DNA from: CAJPST01 sp041795785
Lineage (GTDB): Bacteria; Pseudomonadota; Gammaproteobacteria; Enterobacterales; Pasteurellaceae
Length of the DNA: 23,758 nucleotides
NCBI GenBank assembly: GCA_041795785.1
Contig: JBHBXR010000094.1
Coordinates: 1 to 23,758 of the forward strand
Direction: 5' to 3'
Part shown: one piece after another, positions 13,875 to 21,667 of the stretch
How the letters are laid out: each line of letters starts with the position of its first letter
Numbering within the stretch: the stretch's first letter is position 1
Program-made: the position numbers and the translations under genes
Notes under the pieces: model-generated
Databases searched by the model: none
Seen by the model: the letters and a program-made list of their open reading frames with translations, nothing else
Told to the model about the DNA's origin: nothing

Positions 13875-15663
13875 GGATATAATCACCGATATCCTGCTCT
13901 TTTTAAAAGATCAGGTTTTAAACAAAGCGCCGTTCTTACTTGGTATCGTAGCCTGCTTAGGTTACATCCTACTAAAAAAAGACACCACCACCATCATTAA
14001 AGGCACCATCAAAACCATTGTCGGTTTTATGATTGTGCAAGCGGGTTCCGGTTTCTTGGTAACCAACTTTAAACCGGTTATCGAAGGATTATCCAAATTC
14101 CACAATCTGACCGGTGCGGTCATCGACCCTTATACCAGTATGCAAGCGACCATTCAAACTATGGCGGACAATTATGCATGGGTCGGTTATGCGGTGATCG
14201 GTGCATTATTATTAAATATCTTATTAGTAGTATTTAGAAAATTCACCGGTATTCGTACCATTATGTTGACGGGACACATTATGTTCCAACAAGCCGGTCT
14301 TGTAGCGGTGTTCTATATGATCATCGGAGCATCCATGTGGGAAACCATTATCTACACCTCTGTGTTAATGGCGCTCTACTGGGGTATCTCTTCCAATATT
14401 ATGTATAAACCGACTCAAGCGGTAACGGGCGGTGCAGGTTTCTCCATCGGTCACCAACAACAAATCGCGTCTTGGATTGCAGTAAAACTTGCACCGAAAC
14501 TCGGGGATAAAAACGATTCGGTCGATCACATGAATTTGCCGAAATGGTTACACATTTTCCACGACAGTATCTCTGCAACCGCATTAGTGATGACCATCTT
14601 CTTCGGGATCATCTTACTTTCCTTCGGTTTGGATAATTTGCAACAAATGGCGGGTAAAACCCACTGGATTATGTATATCCTTGAAATGGGCTTGAAATTT
14701 GCCGTTGCGATTCAAATTATCGTTACCGGCGTACGTATGTTCGTTGCAGAACTTTCAGAAGCGTTCAAAGGTATCTCCGAGCGCTTAATCCCGAACTCCG
14801 TGCTTGCCATCGACTGTGCGGCAATCTATGCATTCTCACCGAACGCCATGGTATTCGGCTTTATGTGGGGTGCCATCGGTCAGTTCGTTGCGGTCGGTAT
14901 CTTATTAGGTTTTAACTCTCCGATTTTAATCATCCCGGGCTTTATCCCAATGTTCTTCTCTAACGCCACCATCGGTGTATTTGCCAACCAATTCGGCGGT
15001 TGGAAAGCGGTGATGAAAATCTGTTTCGTGATGGGTATTGTTGAGGTATTAGGTTCCGCTTGGGTTATCCAAATGTTGGCAAGCCAAGGTACCACATTTA
15101 ACGGCTGGATGGGAATGGCAGACTGGGCGCTATTCTTCCCGCCAATTCTACAAGGTATCATCAGCGTGCCGGGCTTCTTCTTCGTCATCGTCGCCCTTGC
15201 AATGGCCTATATGTTCTATGCATCCAAACACTTGCGCGCGGAAGAAGCGGAAGCGGCTGCTAAAGGTCTGACTCTTGAACAATTGGACGGCTACGGCTTA
15301 GACGATGTGCAAACAGAAACCCAAACGGAAGAAAAAACGGAAACGCCTGTTGCGCAAAGCGGAAGCAAACCGGTTCGTATTTTAGCGGTATGCGGCTCAG
15401 GTCAAGGTTCGTCCATGATGATGAAAATGAAGATCAAAGGCTACTTAGACAAACGCGGCATTCCGAATATTATGGACTCTTGCGCGGTCACCGACTACAA
15501 AGGCAAATTGAGTGAAGTGGACATTATCGTTTCTTCCAAACACCTTGCCGGTGAAATCGAGGTGCCTGAAGGCAAAGCCGTACTTGGCGTGCAAAATATG
15601 TTGAACCCTAATTCATTCGGTGATGAATTGGTGGAACTTATCAACAAGCACAATGCCAAATAA
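13873..15663 (+). CDS. ulaA: Ascorbate PTS permease, fused EIIC-EIIB (UlaA-UlaB)
   Basis: Ascorbate-specific phosphotransferase transporter, 596 residues. The first ~465 residues form the multi-helix UlaA EIIC channel (SGFLVTNFKPVIEGLSKFH, GHQQQIASW, GVRMFVAELSEAF are visible blocks). A charged linker rich in Glu/Thr (about 455-495) joins it to a C-terminal EIIB domain starting KPVRILAVCGSGQGSS, with phosphorylatable Cys507 in the P-loop. In E. coli, EIIC (UlaA) and EIIB (UlaB) are separate proteins, so this is a fusion; no separate ulaB is present nearby. Phosphate passes from EIIA (UlaC, next gene) to Cys507 and then to ascorbate as it enters. The promoter has a class II CRP site. Confidence 0.95.
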   Translation: MDIITDILLFLKDQVLNKAPFLLGIVACLGYILLKKDTTTIIKGTIKTIVGFMIVQAGSGFLVTNFKPVIEGLSKFHNLTGAVIDPYTSMQATIQTMADNYAWVGYAVIGALLLNILLVVFRKFTGIRTIMLTGHIMFQQAGLVAVFYMIIGASMWETIIYTSVLMALYWGISSNIMYKPTQAVTGGAGFSIGHQQQIASWIAVKLAPKLGDKNDSVDHMNLPKWLHIFHDSISATALVMTIFFGIILLSFGLDNLQQMAGKTHWIMYILEMGLKFAVAIQIIVTGVRMFVAELSEAFKGISERLIPNSVLAIDCAAIYAFSPNAMVFGFMWGAIGQFVAVGILLGFNSPILIIPGFIPMFFSNATIGVFANQFGGWKAVMKICFVMGIVEVLGSAWVIQMLASQGTTFNGWMGMADWALFFPPILQGIISVPGFFFVIVALAMAYMFYASKHLRAEEAEAAAKGLTLEQLDGYGLDDVQTETQTEEKTETPVAQSGSKPVRILAVCGSGQGSSMMMKMKIKGYLDKRGIPNIMDSCAVTDYKGKLSEVDIIVSSKHLAGEIEVPEGKAVLGVQNMLNPNSFGDELVELINKHNAK

Positions 15664-15743
15664 TTACCACTCAGCGCTCTTTCCTCCCTATCGTTTTGAT
15701 GTGGGAGGGAAGACGCATCATTAATTACAGGAGAATGTTCAAT

Positions 15744-16211
15744 ATGTTAAAAGAATCCCTCATCGAAAATAACTCAATCAAGTTAAATCAAAGCGCCGCC
15801 GACTGGAAAGCCGCCATCAAAATCGGCACCGACTTGCTTGAGCGCGCGGGAACAATCGAGCCGCGTTATTATGATACAATCATCGGTAATATAGAAAAAA
15901 TGGGACCTTATATTATTTTAGCGCCGGGTTTGGCAATGCCGCACGCCCGTCCGGAAGAAGGCGTAATCAAAACCTCTTTTGCTTTAGTAACGCTGAAAGA
16001 ACCTGTTGTATTTGAAGGTGAAGATGAACCGGTTTCCGTTTTAATTACCCTCGCCGGCAGCGACTCCGATAAACATATGGAAGGTTTGATGGAAATCACC
16101 CAAACGCTTGACGATCCGGACAGTGAAACGGGTATTAATTTGGACAAAATCCTGCGTTGTCAAACCAATGAGGAAGTTTTAGCGGTGATTGACGCTGCAT
16201 TAAACGCCTAA
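15744..16211 (+). CDS. ulaC: Ascorbate PTS EIIA component UlaC
   Basis: Cytosolic phosphocarrier of the ascorbate PTS, 155 residues (E. coli UlaC 154). It accepts phosphate from HPr on His67, in the motif APGLAMPHARPEEGV, and passes it to the EIIB domain of the preceding gene. Of several in-frame ATGs I chose 15744, ten bases after AGGAG; the ATG at 15735 is too close to that site, and 15696 would add a tail without family similarity. It lies 80 bp after ulaA. In that gap CCTCCC and GGGAGG can form a small hairpin, which might trim the message between the two genes. Confidence 0.93.
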   Translation: MLKESLIENNSIKLNQSAADWKAAIKIGTDLLERAGTIEPRYYDTIIGNIEKMGPYIILAPGLAMPHARPEEGVIKTSFALVTLKEPVVFEGEDEPVSVLITLAGSDSDKHMEGLMEITQTLDDPDSETGINLDKILRCQTNEEVLAVIDAALNA

Positions 16212-16330
16212 ATCCGTTATGCTGACTAACCGGATGACAGAAGTTAAAAAAACGCCGTATTTTTCGACCGCACTTTTGTTTTCTGCCTTATGTTTCAACG
16301 CAAAAATTTAACTAAATAGAGGAAAATTAT

Positions 16331-17002
16331 ATGACCAAACCATTGTTACAAATCGCATTAGACTCATTAAGCTTGGAAAAAGCCGTCGCCGATGCCAAAC
16401 AGGCGGAAAACTCCGTTGAAATTATCGAAGTCGGTACCATTTTGGCTTGCGCCGAAGGAATGAAAGCGGTTTCTACCTTACGCGCACTGCATCCGAACCA
16501 CATCATCGTGTGCGATTTAAAAACCACCGACGGCGGTGCGATTTTAGCCAAAATGGCATTTGAAGCCGGTGCGGACTGGTTGACGGTATCCGCTGCAGCA
16601 CATCCGGCGACAAAAGCCGCGTGCAAAAAAGTGGCGGATGAATTCAATGCGGCAAACAATCCGCAAATACCGAAAGAAATCCAAATTGAAATTTACGGTA
16701 ACTGGACAATGGAAGATGCTAAAGACTGGGTGGCATTGGGCGTGAAACAGGCAATTTATCACCGTTCCCGTGATGCCGAATTGGCAGGCAAAAGCTGGAC
16801 GCCGGAAGATATCGAATTAATGCGTCAGTTATCCGATTTGGGCATTGAAGTATCCATTACCGGCGGTATCGTACCGGAAGATATTCATTTGTTTAAAGAC
16901 ATTAAAAATGCCAAAGCCTTTATCGCCGGACGCGCGTTAGTCGGAGAAAAAGGCAAAGCAACGGCGGAAGCTATCCGCACCGAGATCAATAAATATTGGT
17001 AA
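16331..17002 (+). CDS. ulaD: 3-keto-L-gulonate-6-phosphate decarboxylase UlaD
   Basis: Magnesium-dependent decarboxylase of the orotidine-phosphate-decarboxylase suprafamily, converting 3-keto-L-gulonate 6-phosphate to L-xylulose 5-phosphate; 223 residues. Active-site residues line up: Asp11, Glu33, the DLKTTDGG motif (Asp62, Lys64, Asp67), Glu120, His144 and Arg147 in IYHRSRDAE, and Thr177 in SITGG. It begins 119 bp after ulaC; that gap carries an uptake core (16267-16275) and a T run, so ulaD may be partly uncoupled. RBS GAGGA precedes the ATG. A strong terminator follows, ending the ulaACD unit. The similar hexulose-phosphate synthase is less likely, given the context. Confidence 0.94.
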   Translation: MTKPLLQIALDSLSLEKAVADAKQAENSVEIIEVGTILACAEGMKAVSTLRALHPNHIIVCDLKTTDGGAILAKMAFEAGADWLTVSAAAHPATKAACKKVADEFNAANNPQIPKEIQIEIYGNWTMEDAKDWVALGVKQAIYHRSRDAELAGKSWTPEDIELMRQLSDLGIEVSITGGIVPEDIHLFKDIKNAKAFIAGRALVGEKGKATAEAIRTEINKYW

Positions 17003-17025
17003 TCACAATATAAATCTTCGCATAG

Positions 17026-17057
17026 AGACCACCTTAACAAAGCAAGGTGGTCTTTTT
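17026..17057 (+). terminator. Terminator after ulaD
   Basis: A perfect 10-bp stem AGACCACCTT (17026-17035) with 17044-17053 around an 8-base loop, followed by five T. It closes the ulaA-ulaC-ulaD operon. Confidence 0.88.
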
Positions 17058-17122
17058 ATCGAACAAATGAGCAACTCATCAACAAAGGTTAAATCATTTG
17101 TTTATCAATAAATTAAGTTAAA

Positions 17123-17138
17123 TGTGATGAAGATCACA
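17123..17138 (+). promoter_or_regulatory. Perfect CRP site upstream of transketolase
   Basis: TGTGATGAAGATCACA is a full TGTGA-N6-TCACA site with AAA and AATTT flanks, 111 bp before the tkt ATG. A TAGAAT at 17200-17205 could be the -10 box, which would put the site near -81 (class I-like); the promoter itself is not clear. Confidence 0.8.
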
Positions 17139-17249
17139 ATTTATCTTTTCAATTAAAAAACGAATTGAATTAATTGCTCTTTTTTAGCCTAAAATGGAGT
17201 AGAATAAATCGGATTTTTAATTAATTTTCATTATAAGCAGGAGAAAAAA

Positions 17250-19256
17250 ATGGCTGATCGTAAACAACTGGCAAATGCAATACGTTTCTTAAGTATGGAT
17301 GCCGTACAAAAGGCTAAATCAGGTCACCCGGGCGCACCAATGGGCATGGCGGACATCGCCGAAGTATTATGGCGCGGTTTCTTAAAACACAATCCGACCA
17401 ATCCGAAATGGGTGGATCGCGATCGTTTCGTACTCTCTAACGGGCACGGTTCCATGCTGATTTACAGCCTGTTGCATCTGTCCGGCTATGATTTATCTAT
17501 CGACGATTTAAAACAATTCCGTCAGTTACATTCCAAAACACCGGGTCACCCCGAATACGGTTATGCACCGGGCGTAGAAACGACCACGGGGCCGTTGGGA
17601 CAAGGCATCACCAATGCGGTCGGTATGGCGATTGCGGAAAAAACACTAGCGGCGCAATTCAATCGCGCAGGTCATGATATCGTTGATCACTACACTTATG
17701 TGTTCTTAGGTGACGGCTGTTTGATGGAAGGCGTATCACATGAAGCCTGTTCATTGGCGGGAACGCTCGGTTTAGGCAAATTAATCGCATTCTATGACGA
17801 TAACAATATTTCCATCGACGGTCACGTTGACGGTTGGTTTACCGACGATACGCAAAAACGCTTTGAAGCTTACGGCTGGCAAGTAATTCCGGCAATTGAC
17901 GGTCACAATCCGGCTCAAATCGAAGATGCCGTGAAAAAAGCGCAAGCGGAAAAAGATAAACCGACATTAATCATTTGTAAAACCATTATCGGCTACGGTT
18001 CACCGAACAAAGCCAACTCCCACGACAGCCACGGTGCACCGTTGGGCGACGAAGAAATTGCATTAACCCGCAAAGCGTTAAACTGGGATTATGCACCGTT
18101 CGAAATTCCGGCTGACATTTATGCGCAGTGGGATGCCAAAACACAAGGTCAAGCGGTGGAAAAAGCTTGGGATGAAAAATTCGCCGCTTATGCCAAAGCG
18201 TACCCTGAACTGGCAGCGGAATTTCAACGCCGCGTTGCAGGCGAGTTACCCGCGGACTGGGCAAAACAATCGCAAGCCTTTATTGAAAAACTACAAGCCA
18301 ACCCGGCAAGTATTGCCAGCCGTAAAGCTTCACAAAACGCCATTGAAGCCTATGCGCACGTCCTACCTGAGTTTTTAGGCGGTTCTGCGGACTTAGCCGG
18401 TTCCAACTTAACCCTATGGTCGGGCTCTAAACCGATTCGCGCCACTACCAATACGGACGGCAACTACATTAACTACGGCGTGCGCGAATTCGGTATGTCG
18501 GCGATTATGAACGGTATCGCATTACACGGCGGATTTATTCCTTACGGCGCCACTTTCTTAATGTTCTACGAATACGCTCACAATGCGGTGCGTATGGCGG
18601 CATTAATGAAACAGCGCGTGTTATTCGTTTACACTCACGACTCCATCGGCTTAGGCGAAGACGGTCCGACCCACCAACCGGTCGAACAGACCGCCGCCTT
18701 GCGTTTAGTGCCGAATTTGGACACTTGGAGACCGTGTGATCAAGTTGAATCCGCTATTGCTTGGAAAGCGGCGGTTGAGCGTCAGGACGGCCCGAGCGCA
18801 TTAATCTTCACCCGTCAAAACTTAGCGCAAATGAACCGCACTTCAGCTCAATTAGCCAATGTGGCACGCGGCGGTTATATCCTGCGTGATTGTTGTGAAA
18901 AAGGCGATTGCCCGGATTTAATTTTGATCGCTACCGGCTCCGAAGTTGAGCTGGCGATGAAGGCGGCGGAAGCATTGGATGCGCAAGGTACGAAAGTACG
19001 CGTGGTATCCATGCCGAGCACTAACGTGTTCGATAAACAGGATGCGGCATATCGCGAAAGCGTATTACCGAGCAATGTGACCAAACGTATTGCCATCGAA
19101 GCGGGTATCTCTGATTTCTGGTATAAATACGTCGGATTTGAAGGTCGCGTAGTCGGTATGAACAGCTTCGGCGAATCCGCACCGGCAGATCAACTATTCA
19201 AACTGTTCGGTTTCACCGTTGAAAACGTAGTCGCTAAAGCGAAAGAAATTCTTTAA
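17250..19256 (+). CDS. tkt: Transketolase
   Basis: Thiamine-diphosphate enzyme of the non-oxidative pentose phosphate pathway, transferring two-carbon units from D-xylulose 5-phosphate; 668 residues, full length. N-terminal ThDP domain: His26 (SGHPG), His66 (NGHGS), His100 (PGHPE) and the ThDP motif GDGCLMEG (154-161) through DDNN. Middle domain: GGSADLAGSN, then GLGEDGPTHQPVEQ with the substrate-binding His. The C-terminal domain includes IATGSEVELAM. The ATG follows AGGAG. An uptake core lies in codons for N-R-T-S-A (18835-18843). Its position just after the ula operon is fitting, because that pathway ends in D-xylulose 5-phosphate. tktA and tktB cannot be told apart here. Confidence 0.97.
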   Translation: MADRKQLANAIRFLSMDAVQKAKSGHPGAPMGMADIAEVLWRGFLKHNPTNPKWVDRDRFVLSNGHGSMLIYSLLHLSGYDLSIDDLKQFRQLHSKTPGHPEYGYAPGVETTTGPLGQGITNAVGMAIAEKTLAAQFNRAGHDIVDHYTYVFLGDGCLMEGVSHEACSLAGTLGLGKLIAFYDDNNISIDGHVDGWFTDDTQKRFEAYGWQVIPAIDGHNPAQIEDAVKKAQAEKDKPTLIICKTIIGYGSPNKANSHDSHGAPLGDEEIALTRKALNWDYAPFEIPADIYAQWDAKTQGQAVEKAWDEKFAAYAKAYPELAAEFQRRVAGELPADWAKQSQAFIEKLQANPASIASRKASQNAIEAYAHVLPEFLGGSADLAGSNLTLWSGSKPIRATTNTDGNYINYGVREFGMSAIMNGIALHGGFIPYGATFLMFYEYAHNAVRMAALMKQRVLFVYTHDSIGLGEDGPTHQPVEQTAALRLVPNLDTWRPCDQVESAIAWKAAVERQDGPSALIFTRQNLAQMNRTSAQLANVARGGYILRDCCEKGDCPDLILIATGSEVELAMKAAEALDAQGTKVRVVSMPSTNVFDKQDAAYRESVLPSNVTKRIAIEAGISDFWYKYVGFEGRVVGMNSFGESAPADQLFKLFGFTVENVVAKAKEIL

Positions 19257-19298
19257 TCGCGAAGCGGTTACAAACCGTTAAATTTTAGACGACAGCTC

Positions 19299-19339
19299 AA
19301 AGTGCGGTTGAAAAACATTGTGTTTTTTGACCGCACTTT
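19299..19339 (+). terminator. Terminator after tkt built from inverted uptake sequences
   Basis: AAAGTGCGGT...AAAAAC (19299-19316) pairs with 19322-19339, two mismatches, around a 5-base loop. Both arms contain the uptake core. It lies 42 bp after the tkt stop. Confidence 0.75.
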
Positions 19340-19343
19340 CGTT

Positions 19344-19371
19344 AGCATAAGCATAAGCATAAGCATAAGCA
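19344..19371. repeat. Hexanucleotide tandem repeat AGCATA, about 4.7 copies
   Basis: AGCATA repeats four full times from 19344 to 19367 and then partially to 19371, between the tkt and rplS terminators. It is outside any gene or promoter that I can see. Confidence 0.85.
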
Positions 19372-19409
19372 GATAAAATAATTACCGACAACCGGTTAAT
19401 AGACAAACA

Positions 19410-19437
19410 AAAAGTCCGGCTGTGATGCCGGACTTTT
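19410..19437 (-). terminator. Terminator after rplS
   Basis: An 11-bp perfect stem AAAAGTCCGGC (19410-19420) with 19427-19437 and the loop TGTGAT. A-rich sequence to its left forms the U tract for the minus-strand rplS operon; T's on the right make it potentially bidirectional. Confidence 0.85.
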
Positions 19438-19472
19438 CATTGCGATAACAAACGAACCTAAAAGGCTCTTGA

Positions 19473-19823
19473 TTATTCGCCCAAACGCTCTCTGATACGC
19501 GCAGATTTACCTGAACGCTCGCGTAAGTAGTAAAGTTTCGCTTTACGCACCGCACCTTTACGTTTCAAGGTGATGCTGTCGATAACCGGTGAATGGGTTT
19601 GGAATACGCGCTCAACGCCGACACCGTTAGAAATTTTGCGTAACGTAAATGCAGAGTGCAAGCCGCGGTTACGAATCGCAATAACCACGCCTTCGAATGC
19701 TTGCAAACGACGTTTGCTACCTTCTACTACCCATACTTTCACTTCCAATGTGTCACCCGGACGGAAGCTCGGTACGTCTTGTTTTAATTGCTCTTGTTCA
19801 AGTTGTTTAATGATGTTGCTCAT
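19473..19823 (-). CDS. rplS: 50S ribosomal protein L19
   Basis: Large-subunit protein L19, located at the 30S-50S interface; 116 residues. Family features: IKQLEQEQLKQDVPSFRPGD at the N-terminus, RRLQAFEGVVIAIRNRG, and SPVIDSITLKRKGAVRKAKL then YYLRERSGKSARIRE at the end. It is the last gene of the rpsP-rimM-trmD-rplS operon, 36 bp after trmD, and is followed by a strong terminator. Confidence 0.98.
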   Translation of the reverse strand: MSNIIKQLEQEQLKQDVPSFRPGDTLEVKVWVVEGSKRRLQAFEGVVIAIRNRGLHSAFTLRKISNGVGVERVFQTHSPVIDSITLKRKGAVRKAKLYYLRERSGKSARIRERLGE

Positions 19824-19859
19824 AATAAACCTTTAATTTAATCCTAGAGTTAACTGATA

Positions 19860-20597
19860 TTAACTGTGTTCAGATTTAATCTGTTTTAACAGTTTTGCCT
19901 GTTCGTCAGTCAGAGCTAGGCTCTCCAATAGCTCAGGGCGTCGCAACCATGTCCTTTCAAGGGATTTTTTCAATCGCCATTGACGGATTTCTTTATGATT
20001 ACCCGACATCAGCACGGATGGCACAGTCAAGCCGTCTAACACTTCGGGACGGGTATAATGGGGACAATCCAACAATCCTTCGGCAAAAGAATCTTCTTCA
20101 GCCGAGGCTTGTTTGCCCAACACTCCGGGAATAAACCGGGCAACGGCATCAATTAACGCCATCGCGGGAATTTCCCCTCCCGTCAGCACGTAATCACCGA
20201 TTGACCATTCCTCATCAATTTCAGTTTCAATCAATCGTTCATCAATCCCCTCGTAACGTCCGCATACTAAAATCAATTTCTGATTTAAAGACAGCTCTTT
20301 TACACCGGCTTGATTCAATTTACGTCCTTGCGGTGAAAGATAAATCACTTTCACCCCTTCTCCTGCTTCCGTTTTCGCCATGCGGATTGCGTCACGCAAC
20401 GGTTGCACCATCATCAGCATTCCCGGTCCGCCGCCGTAAGGACGGTCGTCAACGGTTTTATGTTTATCGTAGGTGAAATCACGAGGATTGTAACACCGCA
20501 CTTGCAGAAGATTTTGTTTAACAGCCCGCCCTGTCACCCCGAATTCTGTAATAGCTTTGAACATTTCTGGGAATAGACTAATTATCCCGATAAACAT
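19860..20597 (-). CDS. trmD: tRNA (guanine-N1)-methyltransferase TrmD
   Basis: SAM-dependent SPOUT methyltransferase that makes m1G37 in tRNAs, preventing +1 frameshifts; a homodimer. 245 residues, normal. The start IGIISLFPEMF, the segment PYGGGPGMLM, and the trefoil-knot region LVCGRYEGIDERLIE through SIGDYVLTGGE are all present. The ATG is preceded by AAAGGA on the minus strand. It lies between rimM (48 bp) and rplS (36 bp). An uptake core falls in the N-terminal coding part (20495-20503, LQVRCYN). Confidence 0.98.
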   Translation of the reverse strand: MFIGIISLFPEMFKAITEFGVTGRAVKQNLLQVRCYNPRDFTYDKHKTVDDRPYGGGPGMLMMVQPLRDAIRMAKTEAGEGVKVIYLSPQGRKLNQAGVKELSLNQKLILVCGRYEGIDERLIETEIDEEWSIGDYVLTGGEIPAMALIDAVARFIPGVLGKQASAEEDSFAEGLLDCPHYTRPEVLDGLTVPSVLMSGNHKEIRQWRLKKSLERTWLRRPELLESLALTDEQAKLLKQIKSEHS

Positions 20598-20645
20598 ATT
20601 TATCCTTTCAAAATGCTACAACCAAAGCGCACAGCGTACCTGAGG

Positions 20646-21173
20646 TTAGAAACCAGCGTCCCAGTCCACTTCTATAGTCTTTGTGGTGAGATCTACTCTT
20701 TTAACTACTTGTTGATACAAAAACGGAATCAACCGTTCCTGTTTGCCGAAAGCATCCTTACTGTTGGCGCGCACGACCAATACATCATTGGAACCCGTTT
20801 CCATCATTTCCGTTACTACTCCCATCGCATAACCGTCCAGATTGATTACATGGCAGCCGATCAAATCGTGCCAATAATAATCTCCTTCTTGTAATTGCGG
20901 GAAAACGGACAAATCCACCCCGATTTCAACATTCGCTAAAATCTGTGCGGCTTCACGATCATCAACGTTTTTTAATTTAACGATCAAATCGTGATTATGA
21001 TGACGCCAGCTTTCCAATTCCGTCGGCTGCCATTGTCCTTTGACTTTTAAAAACCAAGGTTGATAGTCAAAAATGCTTTCCGCCTGTTCTGTGGATGAAT
21101 AAACGCGCAACCAACCGCGAATACCGTAAGTTGAGCCTAATTTGCCAACCATTTCGATTCTTTGTTGAGTCAT
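20646..21173 (-). CDS. rimM: Ribosome maturation factor RimM
   Basis: 30S assembly factor that binds ribosomal protein S19 and helps 16S rRNA processing; 175 residues. N-terminal RimM barrel: VGKLGSTYGIRGWLRVYS; the C-terminal PRC-barrel-like part includes YYWHDLIGCHV, GVVTEMMETGSNDVLVV and LIPFL. I chose the ATG at 21173, six bases after AGGTGA; an in-frame GTG three codons upstream lies inside that ribosome binding site. Second gene of the rpsP operon, 38 bp after rpsP. Confidence 0.96.
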   Translation of the reverse strand: MTQQRIEMVGKLGSTYGIRGWLRVYSSTEQAESIFDYQPWFLKVKGQWQPTELESWRHHNHDLIVKLKNVDDREAAQILANVEIGVDLSVFPQLQEGDYYWHDLIGCHVINLDGYAMGVVTEMMETGSNDVLVVRANSKDAFGKQERLIPFLYQQVVKRVDLTTKTIEVDWDAGF

Positions 21174-21211
21174 TTTATTCACCTACATCATTATTGTGTC
21201 CGAAAAAGCGA

Positions 21212-21460
21212 TTAAGCCGCTTTTTGTACTTCTTTTACCAAACTCGCAACGCGATCGGACAATGATGCGCCTTGACCAATCCAGTGATTGACGCGATCCA
21301 AGTCAATGCGAACGCGCTCCGCTTTACCGGTTGCGATTGGGTTGAAGAAACCTACGCGCTCAATAAAACGACCGTCACGCGGACTACGGCTGTCGGTTAC
21401 AACGATTTGATAAAATGGGCGTTTTTTAGCTCCGCCACGAGATAAACGAATGGTTACCAT
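21212..21460 (-). CDS. rpsP: 30S ribosomal protein S16
   Basis: Small-subunit protein S16, needed for 30S assembly; 82 residues. The start MVTIRLSRGGAKKRPFYQIV, SRSPRDGRFIERVGFFNP and WIGQGASLSDRV are characteristic. First gene of the rpsP-rimM-trmD-rplS operon, with a predicted promoter about 100 bp upstream and a leader of roughly 90 nt. Confidence 0.98.
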   Translation of the reverse strand: MVTIRLSRGGAKKRPFYQIVVTDSRSPRDGRFIERVGFFNPIATGKAERVRIDLDRVNHWIGQGASLSDRVASLVKEVQKAA

Positions 21461-21557
21461 AACCTTCCTCTAATTATTTAATTCTAAAAGAAAACCCACA
21501 TCGAAGGCGTGGGAATGCTTACTTTTTTCTCTGTATATATAGACAAAAAGCCTGGGG

Positions 21558-21585
21558 ATCATACTCTTTTTCAGGAAAAAAGCAA
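21558..21585 (-). promoter_or_regulatory. Predicted promoter of the rpsP operon
   Basis: On the minus strand TTGCTT (complement of 21580-21585) and TATGAT (complement of 21558-21563) are separated by 16 bp, giving a start near 21551. The leader can form a small CCCAC/GTGGG hairpin (21495-21513). Confidence 0.55.
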
Positions 21586-21667
21586 GGTTTCCGCCCGTAT
21601 AATCTGTGTAAAGTGCGGTTAAATTTGCTAGAATATTGCGCAAAATTTGATAACAAGGTTTTCTCAA

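Noticed and set aside
19344..19371. AGCATA repeat as a CRISPR-like or phase-variation switch
   Set aside because: There are no spacers and no adjacent promoter or reading frame to switch; both neighbouring genes end here.
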